DNA from: Fratercula arctica
Taxonomy: Eukaryota > Chordata > Aves > Charadriiformes > Alcidae
Reading direction: 5' to 3'
NCBI GenBank assembly: GCA_947846985.1
Contig: CANTUZ010000005.1
Span: 21,362,389 to 21,426,388 of the forward strand
Length of the DNA stretch: 64,000 bases
A program made the translations under genes and the position numbers. Position 1 is the stretch's first letter. Every line of letters begins with the position of its first letter. A model generated the notes under the pieces. That model saw only the letters and a list, made by a program, of their open reading frames with translations. It made no database searches and was not told the origin of the DNA. Positions 41,301 to 55,328 of this stretch are shown here, in pieces.

Positions 41301-44300
41301 TTTGTGCCATATTTGCCTTTCTGAAGTCATGAAAATGACTCAATCTCCAAAGGATTTGGGGAGGGAATGTTGAGCCTTTTTTGCATTTTTAAGTCACTTT
41401 TTACATGCAAAGTTTATGTAATGCTTAATGTGAGACAAGAAAGAGAAGTGGCTTGTGGGAGGAGGAGTCTAAAGAAAGACGTAAGTTTATTCACAGAGAA
41501 GAAAAACACTTAAATAAAATTGTCAGTATCTCATCCCTTCGCCACCACTGGGAGAAACCATGCAAAGATCACAACCCTCAAACGCTCCTTTTTGCAAGTG
41601 AGCTGAATGCTTCACAGCGGAACTCGTGTGCTGAGGCCTGGCTTTCAAACCTTAGCATTGAACTGGAAGAACTTCTTTTGGCCAAACCTTCCACCTTAAC
41701 TAGGCCCACAGGGATCATGCCCTACCTCATGTCAGTGCCACTCTGCACATGGCCAACTCTGGAACTGATTCAAGCTAAAAAAGATACCCAGCCCTAAAAA
41801 ACTTGGTTTAGCTCCAATCAGTTCCACACTTGACTGGCTGAATGGTAGCAGAAGCAGATGTATTGACCTGTGGGTGAGAGCAAGGGGCAGGTTTAAAGTG
41901 GTATTTAAGCTAAGACAAATGCTTGACAAACTGCAGATTTGGTCAGACTCACCATTTTAATTGTGATGAAACCAAGCTACTTCATCCTTCCTTATGAGAC
42001 TTTCATGACTGTCTGAGAAGAGGCTGTAATAGTCGGCTGCTTCTCAAAATGCAGTGCTACTTCTCTTTTTCCGAAAAGTTCATTAATTCACTGTGCCAGG
42101 TGTCTGAGATATTTACCTGTGTTGACTTGATCAGAGAATCGCTTCATCTCTAATGTTAAATTTTCCAAAGGGGAATGATGTGGTCACTTGTATTCATTTA
42201 AATGAGGAAAGTTGTTTGGTTTTTAAGCGGTGTTTGTAGAAAATGGTATCTGCTTAGCTCAAAACAAAAACATCTGCCATTGGAACAGTTTAGTCATATC
42301 TCATAAAAATTTGCCACAAAATCAGTTCAGGTTTAGAAATAGACAGAAAAAGAACAGGGGAAGAAGGAGAGGAAACAAATCTTTCCAATTGTGTTGAAAT
42401 AAAAAAGATAAACTCTTACACAAACTGATGTAACCTAAGGTCGTTACGATCAGCAAAGTGCTCATATTCCAAACTCCTACCAAAAAAACCCCTTTGGGAA
42501 TGGGGGGCTAGGATCAGTTCCTTTCAAAATGCAGAAGATAAATTTTTGCTTTGATTGCGCTCTTGCTGTGACAAAAGGGACTGGGTATTGTATGGCACTT
42601 TATAAATTCAGCTCTGGTGATGATAATGTGAGTGCCTACTTGGGATATCTGAGGGAAGTTCTGAATATGCAACATACTCGCACCTGTTTCTGCAGCTGCT
42701 GAATAACAGATGTTTTGGGTCTTTGACAGCCTTAATATTGTTGGCAATAATGAAAACTTTTTTCTTGTTTGAACTTAAATTGTACTTGCTTTGGGGTCTT
42801 TTTATCAAGTTATTTGAGAACACATCAGAGGAACCCTACAACTCCAGGACAGAGGTCTTTGTTGTGCTGGTGGAGAGACTGGGACCAGTGTTCTCATCCA
42901 CTTTGTGTTTTCAGATTTATTAGTCCAGATCTGTTCTTCCTGTCTCTATTGTTCAAGGACAGGATTTGTGCTGTCCCTGGTGTGTTACTAAAACTCTTAA
43001 AGGAGCTTTTACTACCTTCATGTCTAAATTTTCACTTGAGAGATTGGGCACAAAGAAGATGCCCACCATTTTTCATGGAGAAAAATACAAAACTGGAGAA
43101 CACAGCACTGGAGTTTAAGAATGGGTTCTTTCCCCATCCCCTATCAACATTAGTAATTCTGTAGTATGCCAAGAGGTATGACGAGGTCATAGTTTGTTAC
43201 TCTTAGAGTAACTTGGCAGATCTCTGAACAAGTGTTAATGATTTAGTGAAACAAAGCAATTCTCATGTGATCAAGTTTCAGTGAACTAAATTAGGAATAT
43301 AGGTCCACAGGATATTTTATGTACCGCATCAATCATATAAATGAGTGCTTGTTCTGCATTACAGCAGCTGGTAGTCCATTTCATATCATACGTAATTTTG
43401 TGCATGATAACTATTCACCATTTATAATGAATTCATTAGTTTAGTTTTGTTACAGTTCTAGCTTGGAGACATACTACGTTACTTTCCTGTATTCCTGTGA
43501 TGACACTGGATGCAAAATTACATTGATTTTTTTTTCATTAAGCCACTGATCTTTTTAAAGAGCCACAACTAAAACAATCCTAACCACTTCATCTGAAGAC
43601 CTGTATCCTATTACAAAGTTTGGAGTTGAGTCCAAGAAAATTAGCATTCTTGCTGAGAGCTAAACTGTCTTAAGAGTCAAATTCTTTTGGAGCCTGGGTA
43701 TTCGGAAGGAAGGAAGCACTTGCTGAATGGGGTGAATTAAGCATGTACATTTTGATTTCAGTTGGCCATTCGTAGCCTCTCGCTGCTGACGTTGCTGAGA
43801 AACTGCCTCCTCTGAGGCACTTGAAGTTTGGTGATCAGAATCTAAGCCCCACGCTGCTCCATAATACTGACTTTAAAAGCCTCTTCTAAAAAGTATTTGT
43901 ATACAAATTTAGCATCTTAACATTTAAATACTAAATACTACTTTTGATTGCTGTAGACTATGTACTTTAAAAGGATTACTGCACTCCTGGTGCTAGAAAA
44001 GACCAGAAAGAAAATATGAGTGACAGGAGCTACTTGTCTCCAGAAATATCCTCAGTGTGCTCTTAATGGTTTCCCTCCTGTGAACTTTCAGGCTAAAACA
44101 TAGAAAATAGGTGCTATTTTCTTCTCGATCAGGATGAGAGAAAGTGTTGCAGGGAATTAGTGAATGCATATGACAAGTTGTGGCAGTTCAGGGTGGAGTA
44201 GGAAATACGTGGGGGAAAGTTGTGTTTTGGTGAGGTTTAGGCATAGTTTTAATAGCGCAAAAGTTTTCTATGAGAAAGCTGACTGAAATGTAATAAGAGT

Positions 44301-47300
44301 TCTCCCCTGAGAACCTGAGGGAGATGCATGTGACTGGACTGCCTGTGTGAGCTTGTGAGTACTTGAACCGGTGTTTTCAACCACTATTTTCCAAGCCCAT
44401 TATGACTGCATATTAGCACTTGAAACAGCTCAGGGCGTGATGTAGAACTGTGCCTGGAGAGCAGCTAGTAATGGGCGAATTATGTGATCGATTCTTTGTT
44501 ACGTTTAAAGCACAGATGTCCTAGCAGAGAGCAGCGTACCTGCCTTCCAGTGCAGTCATGAAAGCAGCTACTTGGGTTGTCTTCTCTTTTGTAGGGTTTG
44601 TCCTATCTGCAGGACAGGTTGAGGCTGGAAGGTAGATGGACAAGTCATGGTCTTTGACAGTGAAGTATTTAATTTCAGGCAGAAGTTTTGTGTAAATTAC
44701 AGATTGACTTGACTTCAGCTAGACTGGTAACAGCCACTACACCCTGAAATTTGCAGTGGAGGTAATTAATTTGTTCATTATTGCTGGATGATTTTGAGGA
44801 AGCTTCATTAGCATTATCCCAGCTGTCTTACTGGTTCGGTTTTTCTCTGTCTGGACAGATTGCTGAAGAGCATTTAGCCTAAGATTAAGCTAAATCTGTA
44901 TGTATGACAAATAACGTTTTCTTTAGGGTAGTGTCATAGTACAAAATACCCCACGTCTAAAAATGAGACTGCGCTGTTATCAGCATATTCTAAAGAGGAA
45001 GGCAAAAATGAGTGGAAACGAATTTTTTTCTTTTCAAATAATGGGTTTGATTTTCAGTAATAAACCTTGATCTCTCTGGCTTGCAAAGGGTGCAAGCACT
45101 TCCCTAAAAGTTCTGATTCTTTTCAAAGGAACAATAAAATGATGTCTTCCCTCAACACCTGTTCTACACACCTAGGATGGACCTTCTGGAAATCTCCAGG
45201 CCCATTTATCCTAGATCTATTTTCCGTCTGATATCTAGGTCATACGCTAGATCTAGGACTCGTCGTGTTCTCCCCATTTTTATGCCAACTGGTGCCTCCT
45301 GGATTCTGGGGCTCTTGAAATTCTGAAGCTCTGTGCTCAGCAGTGAAAAAGGGTTTGGAAGCAGGAGCACTCCGTAAGGGCTGGTCACACTGGGCTGATG
45401 TGGCAGTCACAAGGACATTGCTCCGTTGCCTGTAAGGTCAGATGCCTTTGCTCGGGAGAGCTCCTGTGCTACCTTCACCAGAACCTCTCGAGCAGTTTGT
45501 ACAACTTTACAAGTGTGGTCAGCCAAACTTCACAGAAGGTGTGTGTCCTGTTTGCTTCAAGCATTTTCGGAAGCAGATCTTTTCTGATGTCGGTTATTTC
45601 GTTGGGGTATATGTTGGGTCAGACCAAATGAGAAGCTGTGCTTGTAATTGTACTACAAGTGATATCCATTAATGTCAGGAAATGAAAACAGAAGGCAAGC
45701 GTGTTCCCAATAATTAATAACACACAAGAGTGCCTGGCATGGAGCCCCGAATTAGAAGTAATGTATTTGCTATGACAGTGCTGAAGGACATTTTATAAAC
45801 GTCCATGTTTAGACAGAGCCTTAAATAAGCCGCAGTCAAAGATGATGGTCGTTTACAGATCAGATCCATTTGTTTCTCTGTTTTTATTGTGAGTCCATTA
45901 TGAATTTTGAGCGCAGTCCTCACCGTAAATTTGGCTTGGCTGTAGAAGATTCAGGGAGGGCTGAATCCTAAATTCTGAGAGGTATCTGCTGATTCTGCTG
46001 CTATTCCCTTAGGTATTGCAACACTTTCTGTTCACTAAATGTAAAAACCCCTTTCTTCAGCTTTTGTAAGTTTAGCTAAACAGCTTAAGGTATTTACCAC
46101 ATGTTAAATATTAATATACATAGATATTTTCAATCCTGTCATGTCCTCTAGCTCGCCTTCCTGAGAACACTTACTCTAGTTTTTTTAAAGGGTATTTTTC
46201 TTTAATTTGTTTATTTTGAGGTTGGCCAACTATGCTGTGGCCCTTCTCCCATAAGATCGTACTCCCTGGAGGGAAAAAAAGGAAAAATTGTTTTTAAACC
46301 AATGTTAAGCCTGCTGATAGGAATGATGGAAACCAGCCTGATAGAAATGGCTTCTACATTCCACAACAAAATCCTTCAAAATGCCATGTCCTGACATACT
46401 GGCAACGCTCCCAGCCACCCGTGACAGCAAGCTGCCACATCCTGGCTGTTCCCAGCATGAACCACGGCCCTCGCAGCCCACCTCTGGAGTCAGGGGCTGG
46501 GTTCTCTCCAGCCAACGCAGAATCCTGGTGGATGGAAGACCACAATGGCAATTCCTAAACAGGCCGTTTTATATTGACAAAATATGTGCAGAGAATGTGC
46601 TTGGAAGGACTTGCCAGAGGAGAAAAGCGAGTTTGACAGCTACAGCGAGTGACAGACTAATTCACCGACATTCACATCTTTGAAAAACAAGTACTCCCAC
46701 TGATGCACCTTCCTCTAAATAAGGATGACGCTACTCCTGTGACAACATTCCCAGGGTAGCTTTGTTTGACAAAGGGAGCGATGTTCCAGTTTGATTTGTA
46801 CGAAGATCCCGCAGTGTGTAAATAAGTACGAAAGTATTTTGGTTGCAACTACAAACACAATAGTTGTAAATGGAATTCATCAGCCTACGGAGGTAAAACA
46901 ACAGCTGATGAAAATGGGAGGACTGCTTTGCTGTTGTACGTGAAATTTGGAAGGCATCATAAACAAAACTCTAACCCAGATCGCTTTCTTCCTTACACCT
47001 AATTGTATCGCAATTGCTGCTATTGTAAATGTACGTGAATATACAAAGAGTACCAAGAATTTTTATGATAAAACCCCCACACAATCTTTTTTATATTTAT
47101 ATTAAAATGTGTATTCTGCAAACAGCCTAATAATTACAGCTTTATATGTGTATCATTTTGTAGCGTTTGTTACTACAAAAGACAACCAAACACAATACTT
47201 CAGTGCCTTGCGTATTTTAACAGTTCAGCGTATTGACTGGGGAAGAAAGTAAAGCCTTAAATCACAAGTGCCCCCAGAATCATATGTAGATTGTACTCCA

Positions 47301-47935
47301 CTGGTTTTAACAAAGCTTTGTATCATTGTTAGGGCTCTCGTCAGTTAAAATACATACATCCATAGGTTGTGGAACTAACTGAAAGCTGACAACTGAATTT
47401 TTTGGAGCATGCATGTCTTGAATTTGTAATATATTGGAATTTCTCTCAAATGCATTATTTCACGTGAACTTTGATTTATATATTCATATATTTTTTCAAC
47501 AGAAATACTGATACCTGTCAAAAATACATAACATTTGGGGAAAAAAAGCCAGTAACTGACGCTTACGTATTTGGGGATTAAATTGACACTATTTTCAGAT
47601 TGTCACTACAGTACTTTTCATAAGAGCCATAAAATCATTGTTGTGTTACAGAAAGACTTTACCCATTATTTTCCCAAGCATGGCCTTCTAGCATACAAAT
47701 GAACTGGGTTAAAACTGTCTTAAGAAAAACTTCTTTGAGGCTTTCATCACTTCAGACCATTATAACAATTTTCTGGTCATGAAACTGCGATGTTTCTTCA
47801 TGTTAACAAAACCAAAGTCTTGTTTGAAGTAACTGGTATTTTGTATAAATATCTGTACAGATAACAGACTCTGCATTTGTACTATGGATTATGTGGATTT
47901 TGTTTTATAATAAATACTTTGAAAAGATTTTATTA
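41301..47935 (+). other. Possible extended LRP5 3' UTR or intergenic DNA
   Basis: About 6.6 kb without a recognised coding exon or transposable element. AATAAA hexamers also occur near 41513, 42399, 45060 and 45130. The last one, at 47909-47914, sits in an A/T-rich context (TTTTATAATAAATACTTTG) resembling a true 3' end, so a long 3' UTR isoform is possible. The ORF at 45442-45672 contains several CxxC-like cysteines, but I recognise no family. Treated as noncoding. Confidence 0.5.
47909..47914 (+). promoter_or_regulatory. Candidate distal polyadenylation signal
   Basis: AATAAA within TTTTATAATAAATACTTTG, 6.8 kb after the LRP5 stop. Only the hexamer and its context support it; in AT-rich DNA such hexamers are common by chance. 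Confidence 0.25.
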
Positions 47936-50900
47936 GCAGCCCTTTTTATGAACGAAGCTGTTTCATCATCTACAGTAGAAACAACCAGCCAGTATCACAA
48001 TTGTTTTAGATACTATTTAAGATAAAGATAGTGTTGCTGCCTCCTGTTTAATTTTCAAATGTGCAATAACAGGAAGAGCAAGGAGGTGAAGAGGTTCGTT
48101 GGAAAACTGATTGCCTTTAGAATTACAATTGTTAGCTAGCTGTAAAACTTACCAAAAGTTTGTTAGCATCATGACCTTATCAAAAATGTTACGCTCCATA
48201 GGAGTAATCTCTGTTTTGACTAGAGCAGATCTGTATTATTATTTTTTTTAATTGTATGGTATCTTCTAAATTGACACTGTAGGATGTTAAACTGTATCTT
48301 TTAACTAATGACTTCTTTTTTTTATGGTGAACATACTTGAAAACTAGTTCCATTGAGTCTAGTTTGGTCTTGATTTCTGCAGGCAATATTAGTGGTCTCA
48401 GATTTCTGAAATTTACCATCTTAGCCTAAAAGTCAAAATAATCTTTAATCGAGATATCCTTTCTCCTGCATGCTGGTTAGATGGGACTCTGAATGAAGGA
48501 AGTCTTTCTGAGCAGCCACCAGCAGTCCTGGTGATGTCCAATTCCGTTTCTTTGGATTTTTCCAGGGTAGAAAAAAATGTGGCATACAAACTCAGAGACA
48601 TGCTTCTATTTCCTACAAAGTTCTTTCAGGTTTTGTATTGTCCTGAACCAGAAAATGTCAACAAAATTTTCCTCTTAGCCACATTACCCTTGCCAATAAT
48701 ACTTAATATAAATGGATCCTGGACCAGGCATGTGATGACTGTGTAACCCTATTGATTTTTTTTCCATCACTATGATTAAGATACATTTGTAGTTCAAGGA
48801 AAAATACTAAAGGATCTGGACTTCTGGTGCTGTGCACAGCCTGGAACAGGCCATCCATCATCCTGTTGAGTTAAGAGAAGTTGGACCAAATTACCCAGAA
48901 GAACAGAAAGCTTTTTAGGATTTCGTATGCCATGAAGCAGAGTGACCCCACTCTTCTTTCCAGAACTCCTGGCTGTAGCTGGACTTTTCACCTGAGAAGA
49001 TGCACAAGGTCTTCATCTCAGAGTGGACCCTGACTGATGCAGGTTGCAGGGAGGTGTTTGATACATGTATCCCACACAAGGAATACAGATTTTTGCATGG
49101 CATACCTATCATTCCTGCTCCTCTGATACCTTAGTCCCAGATGTTTCAGGGTCTCTCTTGAAACTGGAGGAGACAGTATTTTCTTTTTGCTCCAGAAAAG
49201 CTTGCTCAGCTGTCTGACTGGATCTTTGTAGTCTTACACTCGCACAGCTGACAGATTCCTTAATGCATTAATTGGGAAATACAGCTCTGTTACATCATTT
49301 GTCCCAATGGAATCTGTATATGTGTTCCCAGGACCAAACCTGCACTCACAGAGAAGGACACCTAATTCTAAATCTACTGATCGTGACCTTTTATGAAATT
49401 GCCCCAGCCGTTACTGCCCATGGCAGGGCACATCAAGGTGTTTGGCTGATTCAGTGCATCACTGTCGATTCAGGTGGATAACAAATTGCATCTGGATACA
49501 CTAGGAAGTGGCTAAAGTGGTCAAAATGCATTCTGCCAGAGCATGGGTGACCCACAGCTGTGCTGAGGAAAAGCCTGATCCCAAACTATGCAGCTATCTG
49601 GATCTCCTTCCGTGCTTTATGCCAGCCCCCAAGAAACTAGGAGTGAAATGCTGCTAAACAGAGCAGTGTGGAAGGTAATTAAGCATGAGGTAAGTGCGGC
49701 CACATGCTCCCAAAAAGCCCAAGTAGAGTTACGGGGAGAGGAAAGCGCTTCATGTGAAACTAATGCTTTTTAGGAATGGTAATCCCCAGGTATGTTTGCT
49801 TTTCACTCACCAATGCTCTGGGTTGTCCTGTAAGTGAGAGGCCAAGGAACGGTGGTGCACAGTGCTGTGGAGAGCAGGGTGGAGGGAAGGCGATCAAGCA
49901 TACATGCTCTATGGCTTCCACAAGAGCAACTGACCCCAGCAGGCTGCCCACAGCACAGAGCACTACGTACCACAACATTTCTCCAAAGAGTCCAGGTGGC
50001 TGCTGGAATCTGCCCAGAAAGCACAGATAGGAAGAGGGTTAGTGTGCACGGGAGCCAACGCTGTTGTGGTTTCAGGCAGTATGAAAGGGCCCCTGCCTAC
50101 AATTTAGACTGGAGACAAAGCTATCGTTTGGGAAATGAAGGCTTGATGAGCCAGGATAATTGCTGGACTCTGAATATGTTGCAGAAATGAGATGAGGATA
50201 GTGACTGCAAGGGGCATTGCCAGCTCAGCTGGCTAAAATCGTAACTACAGTGAAGATCAGGACAAGCAATTTACTTGAGTCTGTCCAGATTAGGTTTTTG
50301 ATGGATTTCTCATGGAACGCAAGAGTTGGAAGAGGGATGGCAGGGGCAGGATAAGATCTTGAATTTCCTCTTACAATTAGTGATTGGTCTCCTGTCCGTA
50401 ATTAACATGAATAATAGGCTTGAGGCTAGAGTTGGCTTTTGGGATGGGAAGATACCAACAGCTTACATACATTCTGGACAGCCTGCAAAGACAGGATCGG
50501 GGCTTGCCCTAATTGAGGCTAATGCCTTCTGTTCCAATTTCCTGAAGGGAGAGCTACTTTTGCAGTAAATCTGATTTAAAGGAGAGCAACTGCTTTAACA
50601 ATCTATTACTTAGGGAGTGATGTTTGTTATTGAACTTTGTATGGCCTAGAAGGGTATGAGAAGGGCTCATGCAAACAGGGCCAATGCTTTGTCTTGTGTT
50701 TTAATTTAGTTCATTAGGATATCGTTACAGGTTTGGTTAGGGCTTAATTCTTAGATACTCTCTCTCTCATAGAGATCTGATTTCCTCCTATGTTGTAGGG
50801 AAACAGACTTAGTGCTTACATTCATTTTACTGTAGGCAGTCACTAAAACTAAGAAGTATTCAACACAGAATTTCAAAATCTCGGGCTTCAGAAGTTACAG

Positions 50901-53084
50901 TCAGTTCCCACGTTATACCTAGCCTGCAGCATTTGGAAGGGTTGGTATCCTTAGCTTCTCTTTTCTGTTGTGGGTTATAGTACAAAAAGCCCATGTATTA
51001 GGAACAATAGCGTGACGAGAGTTCAGTTGCTAGATTCCCTGGAGCTAGAGTTGGGAGAAATGCTCATATAGGTGAGACTGTGCCCTCAGCTTCTCCTGCA
51101 CAGCAGGTGTCTATCCTTTGCCTATGATTACAGGGAAGGGAGCGGGTTTGGGGATAAAAATAATAAACCTACTGTTTGATTCAGCAGGATCCTGGGGCCA
51201 GGAACTGTGCTGAATGAGAGTGGCAAGCAACCGGTCTCTCCAAGCTTTAGGTTCCCTAGCCCTACCTACACTAACCTAATCTAAATGTTGAGAACTGAAG
51301 AAAATAGCTCACATTCAGTTCAAACATTCTTTTTAACTCCTGATATGTCACAGGAGCCAGTAATAAACTGAAGCCCAGGTGTTTTACATTTCTCAAAGTG
51401 AACTCTGGTCCTCTCCCTTCTTGGAAGACTGACAGGGGATCCTAGCAGAGCGGTGAGCATCTCATGGGCTCTAGCCCTCATCCTTACCCCTTTTCTCTGC
51501 CATTATGGCAGGTGTATACAGGAAATACTGAAATACAAAGTCAAGGGAGAGTTCAGAGGACCTGTTTGTCACACAGTTCTACCCAGTTTGTGGACAACAA
51601 TGTTTTCCATGTTTGTTCACATACAGCATTAACCTCTCAGGTAGAATTAAACAGAGTTAGGGAAAGTTCAAAGTTTGGGAATCCAAAATGTAGAGAGCGT
51701 CCTGCTGTATCTGTACAGGATCAGGCAGCACTCTTCAAATGAAAGCTAGACGGACTGGAAACCCACTTCTCTTTACTAGTAGACCTGCCTGGGGGATCAG
51801 ACCTGAAAAATCAGGAATTGGTGATGAAAGAGATTGAGGAATATGTGCGTTCTGGAGCCCCCTGTCCTATCTTGGGCTTTGTGAGAGATAGTGTTCACTG
51901 GCACAAGTATTTTGTCTTTTTTATGAGTTGATATCTTTTTTCCACCTACAACTAAGGCTGGGTTTTGTGAATTAAGCACTTGAAGAGTCCAGTTTATTTC
52001 CAGATTCTGCTGGATTTCTAGAGATGCAGCCAACGAGGAAATGCTTAGAATCGCTGGGACCACTATCTTCAGTCTTGCTCCAGAATTGCTTCTCAGAGGT
52101 CAGGCGTCGTAAAGACACCAACAGGTGTAAGGACAAAAGCTTCTCAGTCTCACAACAGAAGATTGGATTTCATTGCTGTAACTTCCGTAACAATTATGAT
52201 TGCAGTTAAGGTTGGGGGAAAAAGACTTGAAGAGGCACAGGATGCCTTTCCAGCTTGCTCACAAAACAAGGGAGAGGGCAGGTGTCAAAGGGACAGCATC
52301 TTTTCTTCCAATTTTGCTAAAAGGTTATTTTTCCTCTGGCTAAAGAAAAATAAGTGACAGCCATTTTAAAAGGAATTTTCACTTCCTTCGTATGTTCTGT
52401 GTCATTCAACGTTGTTTCAAACATTTTGAATTACTTCTTTTGAATATGGATTAGTGATTTTTTAATATTTTTTAATTGGAGTCGTATGTTTTCTCCCACA
52501 TTCTTATGTCGACCACTTTGAACTCTGTTGAATTCTATTTCTTAAGATTTACAGTGAGACAGGATTATTCTATGGTATTTTCCCTGCAGCGGTGATATTC
52601 TGCCATGTAAGAGATCAGACAATGCATACTTCCCTTCCACATGCATGAACAGAAACACAGAAACATCCACCTTCCAAAAATCAGTCTTGTTTGTGTAGAA
52701 AAACTGAAATCCTCAGCGTTACCAACAATTTGCCTCATTTCAGTGAAGCAGTTTAGTTACAGTCAGCTTAAATTGTATGTAACAACTGGCCTCTTGCCTT
52801 ATTGGTCCCCTTTCTGTCTTTGTTACAAAGCCAGTGTCTAGCTGTGATGTTTACATAAACGTAAGTGAAGTGGCACTGAAACTCAGTGCGGCTGGTAAGC
52901 TTTGACAGGGTAACACTGAGATCTCAGTAATAACATCACCTGTTTTCCAAAGGGCTCAGTGTCTCTCTGATTTCATAGAAAATAGATCAAGTATTTATGA
53001 GAATACTTAGTTCTGATAGTTTTTAACTGTGGAGTAAGGCAGAACTGACTGTAGAACAAAGCCTAGGGAAAAGACATTAATCAA
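47936..53084. other. Intergenic DNA, no feature recognised
   Basis: About 5.1 kb with no recognised transposable element, RNA gene or coding exon. ORFs of 60-120 codons are scattered on both strands (for example 49760-50190 with mutually overlapping frames), without family motifs. Confidence 0.75.
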
Positions 53085-55328
53085 AAAGGAAGACCGAGCA
53101 GATGAGGCCCTCTATAGACAGATAGGAGCAGCCTCACATTCACAAGCCCTGGTCCTCATGGGGGACTTCAGCCACCCTGATATCTGTTGGAGGGACAACA
53201 TAGCAGGGCATAAGCAATCCCAGAGGTTCCTGGAATGTATCAAGTGATAGAGGAGCCAATGAGGAGAGGTGCTATGCTGGACCTTGTTCTCACCAACAAG
53301 GAGGGGCTGGTGGGGAATGTGAAGCTCAAGGGCAGCCTTGGCTGCAGAGACCAAGAAATGGTGGAGCTCGAGATCCTTAGGGCAGTGAGGAGGCTGTGCG
53401 GCAAGCTCACGACCCTGGACTTCAGGAGAGCAGACTTGGGCCTCTTCAGGGATCTGCTTAGTAGAGTACCATGGGATGAAGCCCTGGAGAGAAGAGGGGC
53501 TGAAGGAAGCTGGTTAATATTGAAGGATCACCTCCTCCAAGCTCATGAGCGATGCATCCCAACAAAGAGGAAGTCAGGCAAAAGCGCCAGGAGGCCTGCA
53601 TGGATGAACAAGGAACTCCTGGACAAGGAACTCCTGGACAATCTCAAACACAAAAAGGAAGCCTACAGAGGGTGGAAGTAAGGACAGGTAGCCTGGGAGG
53701 AATACAGAGAAATTGTCCAAGCAGACAGGCAACTGGTTAGGCAAGCTAAAGCCCTGATTGATAGAATTAAATCTAGCCAGGGACATCAAGGGCAACAAGA
53801 AAGGCTTCTACAGGTATGTCAGTGATAAGAGCAAAATTTTGTTTTCCGCTAGGGAAAATGCAGGCCCTCTCCAGAAGAAAATAGGAGACCTGGTTACCTG
53901 GGATATAGAGAAGGCTGAGGTACTCAATGACTTTTTTTGTCTCGGTCTTCACCAGTGAGGGCTCTAGCCACACCACCCAAGTCGCAGAAGGCAAAGGCAG
54001 GGACCAGGAGAATGAGGAACCGCCCACTGTAGGAGAAGATCATGTTCGAGACCATCTAAGAAACCTGAAGGTGCACAAGTCCAAGGGACCTGATGAGATA
54101 CATCCACAGGTCCTGAGGGAACTGGCAGATGAAGTTGCCAAGCCACTATCCATCATATTTAAGAAGTCTCAGCAGTCTGGTGAAGTTCCCACTGACTGAA
54201 AAAGGGGAAACATAACCCCTATTTTTAAAAAAGGAAACAAGGATGAGCCAGTCAGTCTTACCTCTGTGTCTAGCAAGATCATGGAGCAGATCCTTCTGAA
54301 AACCATGCTAAGGCACTCGTGCAAGGCCTTTGACACTGTCCTGCACGACATCCTTGTCTCTAATTTGGAGAGACATGGGTTTAACAGATGGACCACTCAA
54401 TGGATAAGGAATTGGCTGGATGGTTGCACTCAAAGAGTTGCAATCAATGGCTCGATGTTCAAGTGGTGACTAGTGATGAGTGGCATTCCTCAGGGGTTGG
54501 TACTGGGACTGGTGCTGTTTAACACATGGACAGTGGGATGTCAGTGACATGGACAGTGGGATTGAGCGCACCCTCAGCAAGTTTGCTGACAACACCAAGC
54601 TGTGTGGTGCAGTCGACACACTGGAGGGAAGGGATGCCATCCTGAGGGACCTGGACAGGCTTAAGAGGTGGGCCTGTGCGAACCTCATGAAGTTCAACAA
54701 GGCCAAGTGCAAGGTCCTGCACATGGGTCAGGGCAATTCCAAGCTCAAATACAGGCTGGATGGAGAATGGATTGAGAGCAGTCCTGAGGAGAAGGACTTG
54801 GAGGTGTTGGTTGATGAGTTCAACATGACCTGGCAATATGCACTTGCAGCATCTTGGGCTGCGTCAAAAGAAGCATCACCAGCAGGTCAAGGGCTCTCTC
54901 TACGCTGCTCTGAGGGCTACAAAAATGATCAGAGGGCTGGAGCAGCTCTCCTGTGAAGACAGGCAGAGAGAGTTGGGGTTGTTCAGTTTGGAGAACAGAA
55001 GGCTCCAGGGAGATCTTATATCAGCATTCCAGTACTTAAAGGGGGCCTACAGGAAAGATGGGGAGGGACTGTTTATCAGCGAGTGTAGTGATAGCTTTAA
55101 ATTGCAAGAGGGTAGGTTTAGATTAAGTATTAGGAAGAAATTCTTTACTCTGGGGGTGGTGAGACACAGGAACAGGCTGCCCAGAGAAGCTGTGGATTTC
55201 CTATCCCTCAAAGTATTCAAGGCCAGGTTGGATGGAGCTTTGAGTAACCTGCTCTAGTGGAAGGTGTCCCTGGCCATGGCAGGGAAGTTGGAACTAGATG
55301 ATCTTTAAGGTCCCTTCCAACCCAAACC
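53085..55328 (+). mobile_element. CR1 LINE, 2.2 kb decayed ORF2 with internal deletions
   Basis: The longest CR1 copy in the window. It starts in the endonuclease C-terminal part ([17 protein letters not shown]) and continues through a linker (VPWDEALERRGAEGSW) to reverse transcriptase ([64 protein letters not shown]) and the ORF2 C-terminus, and into the 3' UTR up to GTCCCTTCCAACCC. The usual FADD box reads FADN. Frame breaks are numerous. Segments are missing near 54316 (TMLRHS joined to CKAFDT), near 54515 and near 54895. The short terminal repeats are absent. Confidence 0.95.
53611..53640 (+). repeat. 15-base tandem duplication inside CR1
   Basis: AAGGAACTCCTGGAC occurs twice in direct tandem within the CR1 at 53085-55328. 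It gives a repeated KELLD in the linker region and keeps frame. A local slippage event. Confidence 0.9.

Noticed and set aside
45442..45672. Small cysteine-containing ORF as a zinc-finger gene
   Set aside because: The CPVC and CAC patterns do not form a complete known zinc-binding spacing, and there is no transcript or splice evidence.
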